Source: JAFHCF01 sp048497495
GTDB taxonomy: Bacteria; Pseudomonadota; Alphaproteobacteria; Rhizobiales; Ancalomicrobiaceae
Reading direction: 5' to 3'
Assembly (NCBI GenBank): GCA_048497495.1
Contig: JAFHCF010000137.1
Coordinates: 1 to 14,097 of the forward strand
DNA: 14,097 nucleotides
Under the pieces are notes generated by a model. It saw nothing but the letters and a program-made list of their open reading frames with translations, searched no databases and was not told the origin of the DNA. Shown in pieces: positions 1 to 6,023 of this stretch. The position numbers and the translations under genes were made by a program. The stretch's first letter is position 1. Each line of letters opens with the position of its first letter.

Positions 1-1081
1 CCATCGACCTCGCCTCGGCGGTCGCCGGCGCCTGCGCCGAGGTCGCGGCCGCCGCCCTCGCGGCCGGAGGCGTCGCCATCGGCGCGGCGCCGGGCGTGGC
101 CCGTCCGTCCGCCGGTTGCGCCACGCCGGGGGCATTGAAGCGATCGCGGCCCGCCCCGGCGTCGCCGGTCAGGAGCTTGCGCACCGCCGCTTCCCCCGGA
201 TTGCTCGGCGCCCCGGCATGGACGAGATCGACCACATAGGTGCCGGCGTCGCGGAAGCCGCGCACGTCGGCGTCCGGCGCCACGGTGAAGACCAGCCGCA
301 GCTTGCCGTCGGCGCCGTCGGCGAAGACGTCCTTCAGCCCCGCCACCGGTTCGAGATCGATCGGCGAGAAGTCGATCCTGGCGGAATGATTGAAGGTCAC
401 CGTGACGCGATCGTCCTCGCGCGACATCTTGGTGTCGAACGGCACGTTCCAGCCGAACGAGAAGCGGGTGAAGGTCGGCAGCCGCCCGATCTTGAAGTCG
501 AGCCGCGGCTGGACGCGATGGCCGGTGCGCGCCAGATCGGCTTCCCGCGCCGCCCGCATCGCCGCTTCCGCCCGTTTGGCGAGATCGGCCACCACCTCCT
601 GCGGCAGCGGCGGCGGCGAACCGACCCATTTCTGCGGCATGAAGTCGATGAACAGCTTCTCGCCGGCTTCCATCGTGTTGATCTTGACCTGGCGCGCCAG
701 TGCGATGCGCAGCCCATGGCCGCCCGGATCGTTCCGCGCCACCGTGATGAACCGGGAGAGCGTTCCCACCGCCCGCTCGATGTCGACGTCGACCTCCTCG
801 GTGAAGCCGAGCACCATGACGCCGTTGGAGACCCTCGTGGTGAACTGAGGCACCAGTTGGCGATCGCGGAAGGTGATGACGAGCCGGCCGTAGCCGTCCT
901 GGAGGCTCGCCTCGGCATCGGCGAGCAATCCCGCCGCCGATGCCGGAGCCGGCGTCAGGGCGGCCCCGATCAGACCCAGGGCGAGGAGCACCATCGGCAG
1001 GAGGCGGACACGCGTCCTCGCGGGCGAGGGACGCCCGGCGGTCGATCGTTCGACGAGAGGAGACGCGGTACTGAGGAACAC
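1..1081 (-). CDS. secreted protein, probably TPR-containing, next to motE (partial, N-terminal part)
   Basis: This is the N-terminal part (about 360 codons) of a protein whose C-terminus lies left of the window. It opens with a basic stretch (RTRVRLLP) and a hydrophobic run ending in an Ala/Pro-rich cleavage region (APASA), which looks like a Sec signal peptide. A globular region follows to about residue 290 with two similar beta-rich halves, including RLVITFRDRQ and the phrase MEAGEKLFIDFMP. An Ala/Pro-rich linker then reaches the window edge. From memory, large TPR proteins with this kind of N-terminus lie downstream of motE-like genes in several alphaproteobacterial fliL-fliM operons; the TPR part itself is not visible here. 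The start is uncertain. GTG at 1081 keeps the basic n-region but lacks a clear Shine-Dalgarno; ATG at 994 would remove the positive charges. It probably acts in the periplasm, in flagellar motor or stator function (inference). Confidence 0.6.
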   Translation of the reverse strand, partial: MFLSTASPLVERSTAGRPSPARTRVRLLPMVLLALGLIGAALTPAPASAAGLLADAEASLQDGYGRLVITFRDRQLVPQFTTRVSNGVMVLGFTEEVDVDIERAVGTLSRFITVARNDPGGHGLRIALARQVKINTMEAGEKLFIDFMPQKWVGSPPPLPQEVVADLAKRAEAAMRAAREADLARTGHRVQPRLDFKIGRLPTFTRFSFGWNVPFDTKMSREDDRVTVTFNHSARIDFSPIDLEPVAGLKDVFADGADGKLRLVFTVAPDADVRGFRDAGTYVVDLVHAGAPSNPGEAAVRKLLTGDAGAGRDRFNAPGVAQPADGRATPGAAPMATPPAARAAAATSAQAPATAEARSM

Positions 1082-1148
1082 GGCCGACGACCCACGAGGA
1101 CACCCGCGGGAAGGCTAGGCGCTCACGGTGAAGATGCGGTTAAGCGTC

Positions 1149-1169
1149 GGTTCGGGGTGAACCCGAACC
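1149..1169 (-). other. intercistronic hairpin between motE and the downstream gene
   Basis: A perfect 8-bp inverted repeat (GGTTCGGG / CCCGAACC) with a 5-nt loop starts a few bases after the motE-like stop codon and lies before the start of the next gene. No T-run follows on the minus strand, so it is not a standard intrinsic terminator. It may be an mRNA processing or stability element, or a partial attenuator. Confidence 0.45.
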
Positions 1170-1173
1170 CTCC

Positions 1174-1935
1174 TCAGCCGTTGTGGCCCTGGATCTTCGG
1201 CAATTCGCGTTCCGAGGGTTGGCCCGTCTCGACGCCGCGCCGATTGGCCAGTTCGACCGTGAGTTTCTCGGCCTGGTCCGCCGACATCTTGGCGACGATG
1301 TCGCCGAGCTTCTTCGGGTTCATCTGCCGGCCGAGATCGGCGGCGAGCGTGATGTCGAGCTTGTCGAAGACCCGCGCGGCGTCCTTGGCCTTCATCGATT
1401 CGTACATCTTCACCAGATCGACGAGTTCCTTGGTCTTGGCCTCTTCCTTGGCCTTGGTGGCACCGCCGATCTTGTCCTCGAGCGACTTGAGTTCGTCGAC
1501 CCGCCGAACGATGCGGTCCTCGCTCGCCTTGAGCAGATCCTCGCGCATCTGCATGGCGCGCTCCAGCTCCTCGAGCTTCTTGCGCCGTTCGGAGAGCTTC
1601 TGCAGGACGTCGAGCTCCGACATCAGTTCCTGCCCGGCGATCGGCTTGGCCTCGACCGGCTTGTCGCCCGACACCGTGGTGTCGACCTTCGACGGCAGCA
1701 CCCCGCCGGGGGCTTCGCCGGCAGCCGGCGCCGCCCCGTGGCCCTCGTCCTTCTTGGCCTCGCCATTGCCGCCGCCGGAAGAGCCGGTGACGATCATGTC
1801 GACTTCCTGGCCCGAGACGCGGTCCCAGGCCACCACCTCCTTCATGCGGCCGCCCCACGTGAACTCGACGACCTTGAGGCCGAGGAGCGTCAGCGCGGCG
1901 ACGATCACCAGGGGAAGGAGGCGGAGGCGCTTCAT
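1174..1935 (-). CDS. motE: MotE-like periplasmic flagellar motor protein
   Basis: A protein of 253 aa. It begins with a basic n-region and a hydrophobic segment (residues 1-20, MKRLRLLPLVIVAALTLLGL) that is either a signal anchor or a signal peptide. A Gly/Ala/Glu-rich linker follows, then a charged coiled coil at about residues 105-170 (KLSERRKKLEELERAM, and later KEEAKTKELVDL). Residues of about 170-235 resemble the MgtE intracellular N-terminal fold (YESMKAKDAARVFDKLD, then MNPKKLGDIVAKM). This layout matches MotE of Sinorhizobium meliloti, a periplasmic chaperone that stabilises the stator-associated protein MotC. The start ATG overlaps the upstream stop codon (ATGA), so it is translationally coupled in the fliL-fliM operon. 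MotC itself is not in the window, so the partner is inferred. Confidence 0.75.
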   Translation of the reverse strand: MKRLRLLPLVIVAALTLLGLKVVEFTWGGRMKEVVAWDRVSGQEVDMIVTGSSGGGNGEAKKDEGHGAAPAAGEAPGGVLPSKVDTTVSGDKPVEAKPIAGQELMSELDVLQKLSERRKKLEELERAMQMREDLLKASEDRIVRRVDELKSLEDKIGGATKAKEEAKTKELVDLVKMYESMKAKDAARVFDKLDITLAADLGRQMNPKKLGDIVAKMSADQAEKLTVELANRRGVETGQPSERELPKIQGHNG

Positions 1936-2465
1936 GCGGCGACCCCCGTCTGTTGCCGCTTCATCTGGCCGAGACGGGCCGTCGCCTCGGACACCCGGGC
2001 GCGCAGTTCGCCGAGCCGCGAGGCGGTGCGCATCTCGTTGGCGCCGTCGCCGAGCGGGGCCGAGGTCCGCGTCCGCGCCGCCTCCTCCGCCTGCCGGGCC
2101 TCGACCGCCGCCGCCGTCTGCTCGATGCCGGCGCCGCGCGCGGCTTGCGTGATGCGGATGATGCGGTTGAGCAACTTCTCGCCCTCGCCGATCTCCTTCT
2201 CGATCTCGCGGCTGAAGAACTCCGCCTCGCGCAGGCGCTGAGCCAACGTCTTGTCGCAGTCGGTGGCCGTCTCCTTGAGGCCGAGAATGGCCCGTTCGGC
2301 GATCTCGGTGGCGGTCAGGAGCTCGGAAATGGTGGCGCGCAGGTTGGCCTCGTCGGCGCGCAGGCGCTGAAGCCGGCGGTCGAGCAGGATGCAGTAGCCG
2401 ATGGTGAGCACCAAGAGCACCGCGACCAGCCCCTCCACCGCGACGTCGATCCACGGGGTCATCAT
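1932..2465 (-). CDS. DUF6468-like membrane-anchored coiled-coil protein of the flagellar operon
   Basis: A protein of 177 aa with one N-terminal transmembrane helix (about residues 8-28, VAVEGLVAVLLVLTIGYCIL). A long helical, charged region follows (ATEIAERAILGL, EFFSREIEKEIGEGEKLL), then an Ala/Arg-rich tail (about 120-177). The position between fliM and motE, with ATGA overlaps at both ends, matches the small DUF6468-type proteins found there in alphaproteobacteria; the family name is recalled and not checked by search. The helix followed by a coiled coil suggests an inner-membrane protein with a soluble rod, but which side it faces is not clear. Its function is unknown; co-translation with the switch protein FliM and with MotE argues for a motor or stator role. 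The first of two adjacent ATGs (2465) is chosen because it makes the overlap with the fliM stop. Confidence 0.65.
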   Translation of the reverse strand: MMTPWIDVAVEGLVAVLLVLTIGYCILLDRRLQRLRADEANLRATISELLTATEIAERAILGLKETATDCDKTLAQRLREAEFFSREIEKEIGEGEKLLNRIIRITQAARGAGIEQTAAAVEARQAEEAARTRTSAPLGDGANEMRTASRLGELRARVSEATARLGQMKRQQTGVAA

Positions 2466-3682
2466 GACGGCTGCATCTCCTTCTGGGAGGCGGCCTTCTC
2501 GAAGGCCGCCAGGGACATCTTCGGCCGCCGCAGATTGCGGTCGACGCGGATCGAAATGTTCTCGCCGGCGCGTCCCATCTGCCCCTCGGTGAGGGCGACG
2601 CCGCCGCATTTGATGGTGACCGGATCGCGCGGGCCGACGTCGAAGACCAGGGTCTGGCCGACTTCCAGTTCGAGGATCTTGCCGAGCGGCATCTCGCGCT
2701 CGAACAGCACCGCGTCGACGGCGATCTCGGCGGCGTGGATCTCGGTGGCCAGATGCCCCTCCCAGATCGGATCGCGGCCGAACTTCTCGCCCATGAACAT
2801 CTGCAGCAGCAGTTCGCGGATCGGCTCCAGCGTCGCATAGGGAATGAGGAGCTCGATCTTGCCGCCGCGATCTTCCATGTCGATGCGGAATTCCGCGAGA
2901 ATAGCCGCGTTGGCCGGACGCGACACCGCGGCGAAGCGCGGATTGGTCTCCAGCCGTTCGAGGTTGAACTTGACCGGCGACAGCGGCGCGAAGGCGACGT
3001 CGGCGTCGTTGAGCACCACCTCGATCATCCGGCGCACCAGATTGGTCTCGATCGTGGTGTAGGGCCGCCCCTCGACGCGGATCGGCGTGGTGCCGCGCCC
3101 GCCGCCGAGCAGCACGTCGATGATCGAATAGATCAGGCTCGAATCGACCGTCACCAAGCCGAAGTTGTCCCACTGTTCGGCCTTGAACACGCCGATGATC
3201 GCCGGCAGCGGGATCGAGTTGAGGTAGTCGCCGAAACGCACCGAGGTGATGCTGTCGAGCGAGACCTCGACGTTGTCGGAGGTGAAGTTGCGCAAGGACG
3301 TGGTGGTCAGGCGGACCAACCGGTCGAACACGATCTCGAGCATCGGCAGACGCTCGTAGGAGACCATGGCCGAGTTGATCAGCGCGCGGATGCCCGACTG
3401 CTCGGAGGCGATCTGCTCGTCGAGATCGAAACCGAGGAGATTGTCGATCTCCTCCTGATTGAGGATGCGGTCGCCGCCGCGCGTGGCGCTGTCGAGATCG
3501 AATTCGCCGTCGTCGAAGCCGGCGAGACCGGCCGCCAGCTCGTCGGCGCCCTCCACCCCCTGCTCGGCCAGCGCGGCCCCCCAGTCGGCGTCGAGATCAT
3601 CGCCGTCCTCGGTCTTCTGCTCGGCCAGAGCAGCGCCCCACGCGGCGTCCAGATCCTCGAGTTCCTCGTCCGCCGCCGCCAT
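2462..3682 (-). CDS. fliM: flagellar motor switch protein FliM
   Basis: A protein of 406 aa that forms the middle of the cytoplasmic C-ring, binds CheY-P and links FliG to FliN. The EIDxLL-type CheY-binding motif (ILNQEEIDNLLGF) is at residues 73-85 instead of the extreme N-terminus. The CheC-like middle domain covers about 95-300 (LRNFTSDNVEVSLDSI, then DVLLGGGRGT), and the C-terminal SpoA/FliN-like domain about 315-395 (EMPLGKILELEVGQTLVFDV). It is longer than enterobacterial FliM (about 334 aa) because of an acidic N-terminal extension. That extension contains two near-identical 13-residue units, DLDAAWGAALAEQ (10-22) and DLDADWGAALAEQ (29-41). A GGGACGG-type Shine-Dalgarno lies in the 10-bp gap after fliL. 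The stop codon overlaps the next start. Confidence 0.97.
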   Translation of the reverse strand: MAAADEELEDLDAAWGAALAEQKTEDGDDLDADWGAALAEQGVEGADELAAGLAGFDDGEFDLDSATRGGDRILNQEEIDNLLGFDLDEQIASEQSGIRALINSAMVSYERLPMLEIVFDRLVRLTTTSLRNFTSDNVEVSLDSITSVRFGDYLNSIPLPAIIGVFKAEQWDNFGLVTVDSSLIYSIIDVLLGGGRGTTPIRVEGRPYTTIETNLVRRMIEVVLNDADVAFAPLSPVKFNLERLETNPRFAAVSRPANAAILAEFRIDMEDRGGKIELLIPYATLEPIRELLLQMFMGEKFGRDPIWEGHLATEIHAAEIAVDAVLFEREMPLGKILELEVGQTLVFDVGPRDPVTIKCGGVALTEGQMGRAGENISIRVDRNLRRPKMSLAAFEKAASQKEMQPS

Positions 3683-3692
3683 CAGCCGTCCC

Positions 3693-4205
3693 TCACTGCA
3701 CCAGGATTTCCTTGAACAACACCGCGTCGACCCTGGTCGGATAGATCGCGGTGTTGATCCGGCGCTGCAGCTCTTCCTTCACCCGGTAGAGACCGGCGGA
3801 GCCGTCGAGATCGCTGACCCTGAGTTCGCGCAGGTAGACCTGGAAGGCGTCGAGGACGCGCGGCAGCGCCGGCGTGATCTTCTCCACCGCCGCCCTGTCG
3901 GAAACCTCGAGGCTGACCTTGACCTTGAGATAGGTGGCGCGCTGGTCGACCGCCGAGAGGTTCACCGTCATGTCCGGCAGATCGACGTACATCGTCGTCT
4001 TCGCCGGCTCGGCGTGGGCGACCTCGACCGTCGCCTTCGGCGAGAAGGCGCCCATGAAGAAGGCCCCGGCGCCGCCCAGCACGACGAGCGCGCCGATGCC
4101 GGCCCCGATCATGATGAACAGCTTCTTCTTCGACGCGCCGCCCTCGCCCTCGACGCCATCGGCGCCGGGCTCGGCTTCGATCTTTTCGGCCGGCTTCTTG
4201 GCCAT
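3693..4205 (-). CDS. fliL: flagellar basal body-associated protein FliL
   Basis: A protein of 170 aa. A Lys/Glu-rich cytoplasmic N-terminus is followed by one transmembrane helix (about residues 29-51, FIMIGAGIGALVVLGGAGAF). The periplasmic FliL domain has typical phrases (VDLPDMTVNLSA, ATYLKVKVSLEV, then RRINTAIYPTRVDAVLFKEI near the C-terminus). FliL is a single-pass inner-membrane protein that supports stator engagement and torque. The start MAKKPAEK is chosen because GGGGAG lies just upstream; an in-frame extension of 6 residues (MYAGSV) would swallow this site. It heads the minus-strand operon fliL-fliM-DUF6468-motE and faces flgF divergently. The Shine-Dalgarno lies in the loop of a small inverted repeat (see separate entry). 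Confidence 0.95.
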   Translation of the reverse strand: MAKKPAEKIEAEPGADGVEGEGGASKKKLFIMIGAGIGALVVLGGAGAFFMGAFSPKATVEVAHAEPAKTTMYVDLPDMTVNLSAVDQRATYLKVKVSLEVSDRAAVEKITPALPRVLDAFQVYLRELRVSDLDGSAGLYRVKEELQRRINTAIYPTRVDAVLFKEILVQ

Positions 4206-4206
4206 C

Positions 4207-4219
4207 ACGCTCCCCGCGT
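4207..4219 (-). promoter_or_regulatory. fliL Shine-Dalgarno in a hairpin loop
   Basis: On the minus strand ACGC-GGGGA-GCGT forms a 4-bp stem (plus a possible U-G pair outside) with loop GGGGA, the core of the fliL ribosome binding site. It ends just before the ATG. The stem is short, so the structure alone is weak evidence; it gains weight from similar arrangements at flgI and both flagellins. Confidence 0.35.
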
Positions 4220-4257
4220 ACACGAGTCCCTCTCGTGATTAGAGATCTAAGGAGCGA

Positions 4258-4284
4258 ATGGTTAACAGCTGGTAAAAATTAACC
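4258..4284. promoter_or_regulatory. TTAACC dyad with CtrA-like half-site near fliL
   Basis: GGTTAA (4260-4265) and TTAACC (4279-4284) form an inverted repeat with a 13-nt spacer. Read on the minus strand, positions 4258-4265 are TTAACCAT, the octamer known as a CtrA half-site in Caulobacter. It lies 53 bp upstream of the fliL start in an AT-rich island. fliL-fliM is a CtrA-controlled early class operon in Caulobacter, so CtrA control is a reasonable inference here. Confidence 0.45.
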
Positions 4285-4317
4285 AGATGGCAACCTCGGT
4301 AAACAATTCCTCCACAT

Positions 4318-4341
4318 CCTGCCGCCCGGCAGGATCTGCCG
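4318..4341. promoter_or_regulatory. FlbD-type (ftr-like) enhancer: nested double dyad
   Basis: Three half-sites are nested: CCTGCCG, then CGGCAGG, then CTGCCG. The first two make the perfect dyad CCTGCCG-CC-CGGCAGG (4318-4333); the last two make CGGCAG-GAT-CTGCCG (4327-4341). The second dyad has the same geometry as one found before fliX/flgI (6-bp arms, 3-bp spacer, CGGCA/TGCCG core), which resembles Caulobacter ftr elements bound by the sigma-54 activator FlbD. It ends 56 bp before the -24 element of flgF and lies 113 bp upstream of the fliL start. Confidence 0.6.
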
Positions 4342-4388
4342 CCCTCGAGGCCTCGTCATTAATACACAAGCCATTGTTTTCATTGACG

Positions 4389-4396
4389 TTAACCAT
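4389..4396 (+). promoter_or_regulatory. CtrA-like half-site TTAACCAT
   Basis: The octamer TTAACCAT ends one base before the sigma-54 -24 element of flgF. The same octamer occurs at 4258-4265 (minus) and 12351-12358. A protein bound here would touch or overlap the sigma-54 site, so it could tune flgF expression. Assignment to CtrA rests on motif identity only. Confidence 0.4.
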
Positions 4397-4397
4397 A

Positions 4398-4413
4398 TGG
4401 CACGGGGCTTGCG
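4398..4413 (+). promoter_or_regulatory. sigma-54 promoter of flgFGAH
   Basis: TGGCACGGGGCTTGCG matches the -24/-12 consensus at nearly every position, with GG and GC at the required spacing (12 nt from G to G). Transcription would start near 4424, giving a leader of about 49 nt before flgF. Together with the upstream ftr-like dyad this is the classic arrangement of late basal-body operons under sigma-54 and FlbD in Caulobacter. Confidence 0.9.
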
Positions 4414-4424
4414 ATACTCACCTC

Positions 4425-4456
4425 GACCACGTTGGGCTGGGGAGTTCGGCGTGGTC
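4425..4456 (+). promoter_or_regulatory. flgF leader inverted repeat with a decoy ribosome-binding sequence
   Basis: GACCACG (4425-4431) pairs with CGTGGTC (4450-4456) across an 18-nt loop, starting at the predicted transcript 5' end. The loop contains CTGGGGAGT (4437-4445), an exact copy of the sequence holding the real Shine-Dalgarno (4458-4466). The hairpin would display one copy and sit beside the other. Confidence 0.45.
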
Positions 4457-4472
4457 ACTGGGGAGTAGCCAC

Positions 4473-5207
4473 ATGGAAAACGCGCAACTCGTCGGGTTGT
4501 CGCGGCAGCTCACGCTGCAACGCGAACTCGACCTGATCGCCAACAACGTCGCCAACGTCGACACCGCCGGCTTCAAGGCCCAGACCCTGCTCATGAAGGA
4601 GCAGAAACTGGCGCCGGCGGCCGCCACGGAGTTTCGTCGCTCGGATCGTCCGATCAGCTTCGTCCTCGACGACGGAAACGTCTACGATTTCCGGCCGGGC
4701 CAGATGGTCACCACCGGCAACGACCTCGACGTCGCCGTCGACGGCAAGGGTTGGTTCGCGGTCCAGACCGGGGGCGGCGAGCGCTACACCCGCAACGGCT
4801 CCTTCGCCATCGGTCCGGACGGCACCCTCCAGACCCGCGACGGCAACCCGGTCCTCACCGACGCCGGGCCGCTCGTCCTGCAGGCCAACGAGTCGAAGAT
4901 CTCGATCGCCGCCGACGGCACGATCTCCACCGAACAGGGCGTGCGCGGCCGGATCAAGGTCGTCGACTTCGCCGATGCCGGCGATCTCAAGAAGATCGGC
5001 GAGACCCTCTTCGAGGGGCAGAACCCCCAGGCCTCCACCCTCCCCCGTCTGGTCCAGGGCCAGATCGAAAAATCGAACGTCCGCGCCGTGGTCGAGATCT
5101 CTCGCCTGATCGAGGTCGGCCGCGCCTATCAGAACGTCGCCAACTGGATGAGCAACGTCGACGATCTGCGTCGCAACGCCATCGAGAAGTTGGCCCAGGT
5201 CGCCTGA
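4473..5207 (+). CDS. flgF: flagellar proximal rod protein FlgF
   Basis: A protein of 244 aa of the rod/hook/HAP family. The N-terminal helix has the conserved phrase ANNVANVDTAGFK (residues 23-35). The central beta region includes DLDVAVDGKGWFAVQ and ERYTRNGSFAIGPDGTL, and the C-terminal helix ends VEISRLIEVGRAYQNVANW. FlgF forms part of the rod between FlgC and FlgG and is exported through the flagellar type III system without a cleaved signal. The ATG at 4473 is preceded by GGGGAG with a 7-nt gap. An in-frame upstream extension exists but reads through the promoter region and is not real. It is the first gene of flgF-flgG-flgA-flgH, 19 bp before flgG. Confidence 0.95.
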   Translation: MENAQLVGLSRQLTLQRELDLIANNVANVDTAGFKAQTLLMKEQKLAPAAATEFRRSDRPISFVLDDGNVYDFRPGQMVTTGNDLDVAVDGKGWFAVQTGGGERYTRNGSFAIGPDGTLQTRDGNPVLTDAGPLVLQANESKISIAADGTISTEQGVRGRIKVVDFADAGDLKKIGETLFEGQNPQASTLPRLVQGQIEKSNVRAVVEISRLIEVGRAYQNVANWMSNVDDLRRNAIEKLAQVA

Positions 5208-5226
5208 CGGCGGAGGGAGATACCCC

Positions 5227-6012
5227 ATGAAGGCTCTGCACATCGCCGCCTCCGGCATGATGGCTCAGGAAATGAACGTCGAGCTCATTTCCAACAACAT
5301 CGCCAACATGCGCACCACCGGCTTCAAGCGGCAGCGCGCCGACTTCCAGGACCTGCTCTACCAGGACATGCGCCGGGTCGGCTCGCAGACGTCGGAATCG
5401 GGCAACGTGCTGCCGACCGGCGTGCAGATCGGATCGGGCGTGCGCACCGCCGCGACGCCGCGCATCCACTCTCAGGGCACCCTCTCCGCCACCGAGAAGG
5501 AGACCGACGTGGCGGTGCGCGGCGAGGGCTTCTTCCGGGTCCTCCTGCCCGACGGCCGCACCTCCTATACCCGCGACGGCTCCTTCGAGCTCGACGCCAA
5601 GGGCACCATCGTCACCGCCGACGGCTGGCAGGTCGACCCGGCGATCACCGTTCCCGCCAACGCCTCCGGCCTCACCATCAATGCGCAGGGCGTCGTCCAG
5701 GTGACCGTCGGCAACGCCTCCTCGCCGACCACCATCGGCCAGATCCAGCTCGCCCGCTTCATCAACAAGTCGGGCCTCGAGGCGATCGGCAACAACCTGT
5801 TCCTGGAAACCGCGTCCTCCGGCGCCCCCCAGGTCGCCAACCCGGGCGACGAGGGCTACGGCAGCCTGCTCCAGGGGCAACTCGAAGCCGGCAACGTCAA
5901 CTCCGTCTCCGAGATCTCCGACCTCATCGCCGCCCAGCGCGCCTACGAGATGAACTCCCGCGTCATCCGCGCCGCCGACGAGATGATGTCGGCCTCCGTG
6001 ACGCCGAAGTGA
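5227..6012 (+). CDS. flgG: flagellar distal rod protein FlgG
   Basis: A protein of 261 aa, the usual FlgG length. Hallmarks are MKALHIAASGMMAQEMNVEL at the start, ISNNIANMRTTGFKRQRADF (about residues 22-41), GSGVRTAATPRIHSQGTL, and TSYTRDGSFELDAKGTIVTA. The C-terminus has GYGSLLQGQLEAGNVNSVSE and AAQRAYEMNSRVI. It builds the distal rod that crosses the P and L rings. The start is supported by GGAGGGAGA about 6 nt upstream. It follows flgF closely, and its stop is 11 bp before the chosen flgA start. Confidence 0.98.
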   Translation: MKALHIAASGMMAQEMNVELISNNIANMRTTGFKRQRADFQDLLYQDMRRVGSQTSESGNVLPTGVQIGSGVRTAATPRIHSQGTLSATEKETDVAVRGEGFFRVLLPDGRTSYTRDGSFELDAKGTIVTADGWQVDPAITVPANASGLTINAQGVVQVTVGNASSPTTIGQIQLARFINKSGLEAIGNNLFLETASSGAPQVANPGDEGYGSLLQGQLEAGNVNSVSEISDLIAAQRAYEMNSRVIRAADEMMSASVTPK

Positions 6013-6023
6013 GGCAGCTCCCG

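Noticed and set aside
116..2152. Long plus-strand open frame of 678 codons
   Set aside because: It runs antisense to motE, the DUF6468-like gene and the secreted protein, all of which have coherent domains, overlaps and starts. Its translation is low-complexity Arg/Ser/Pro, as expected from a shadow frame in GC-rich DNA.
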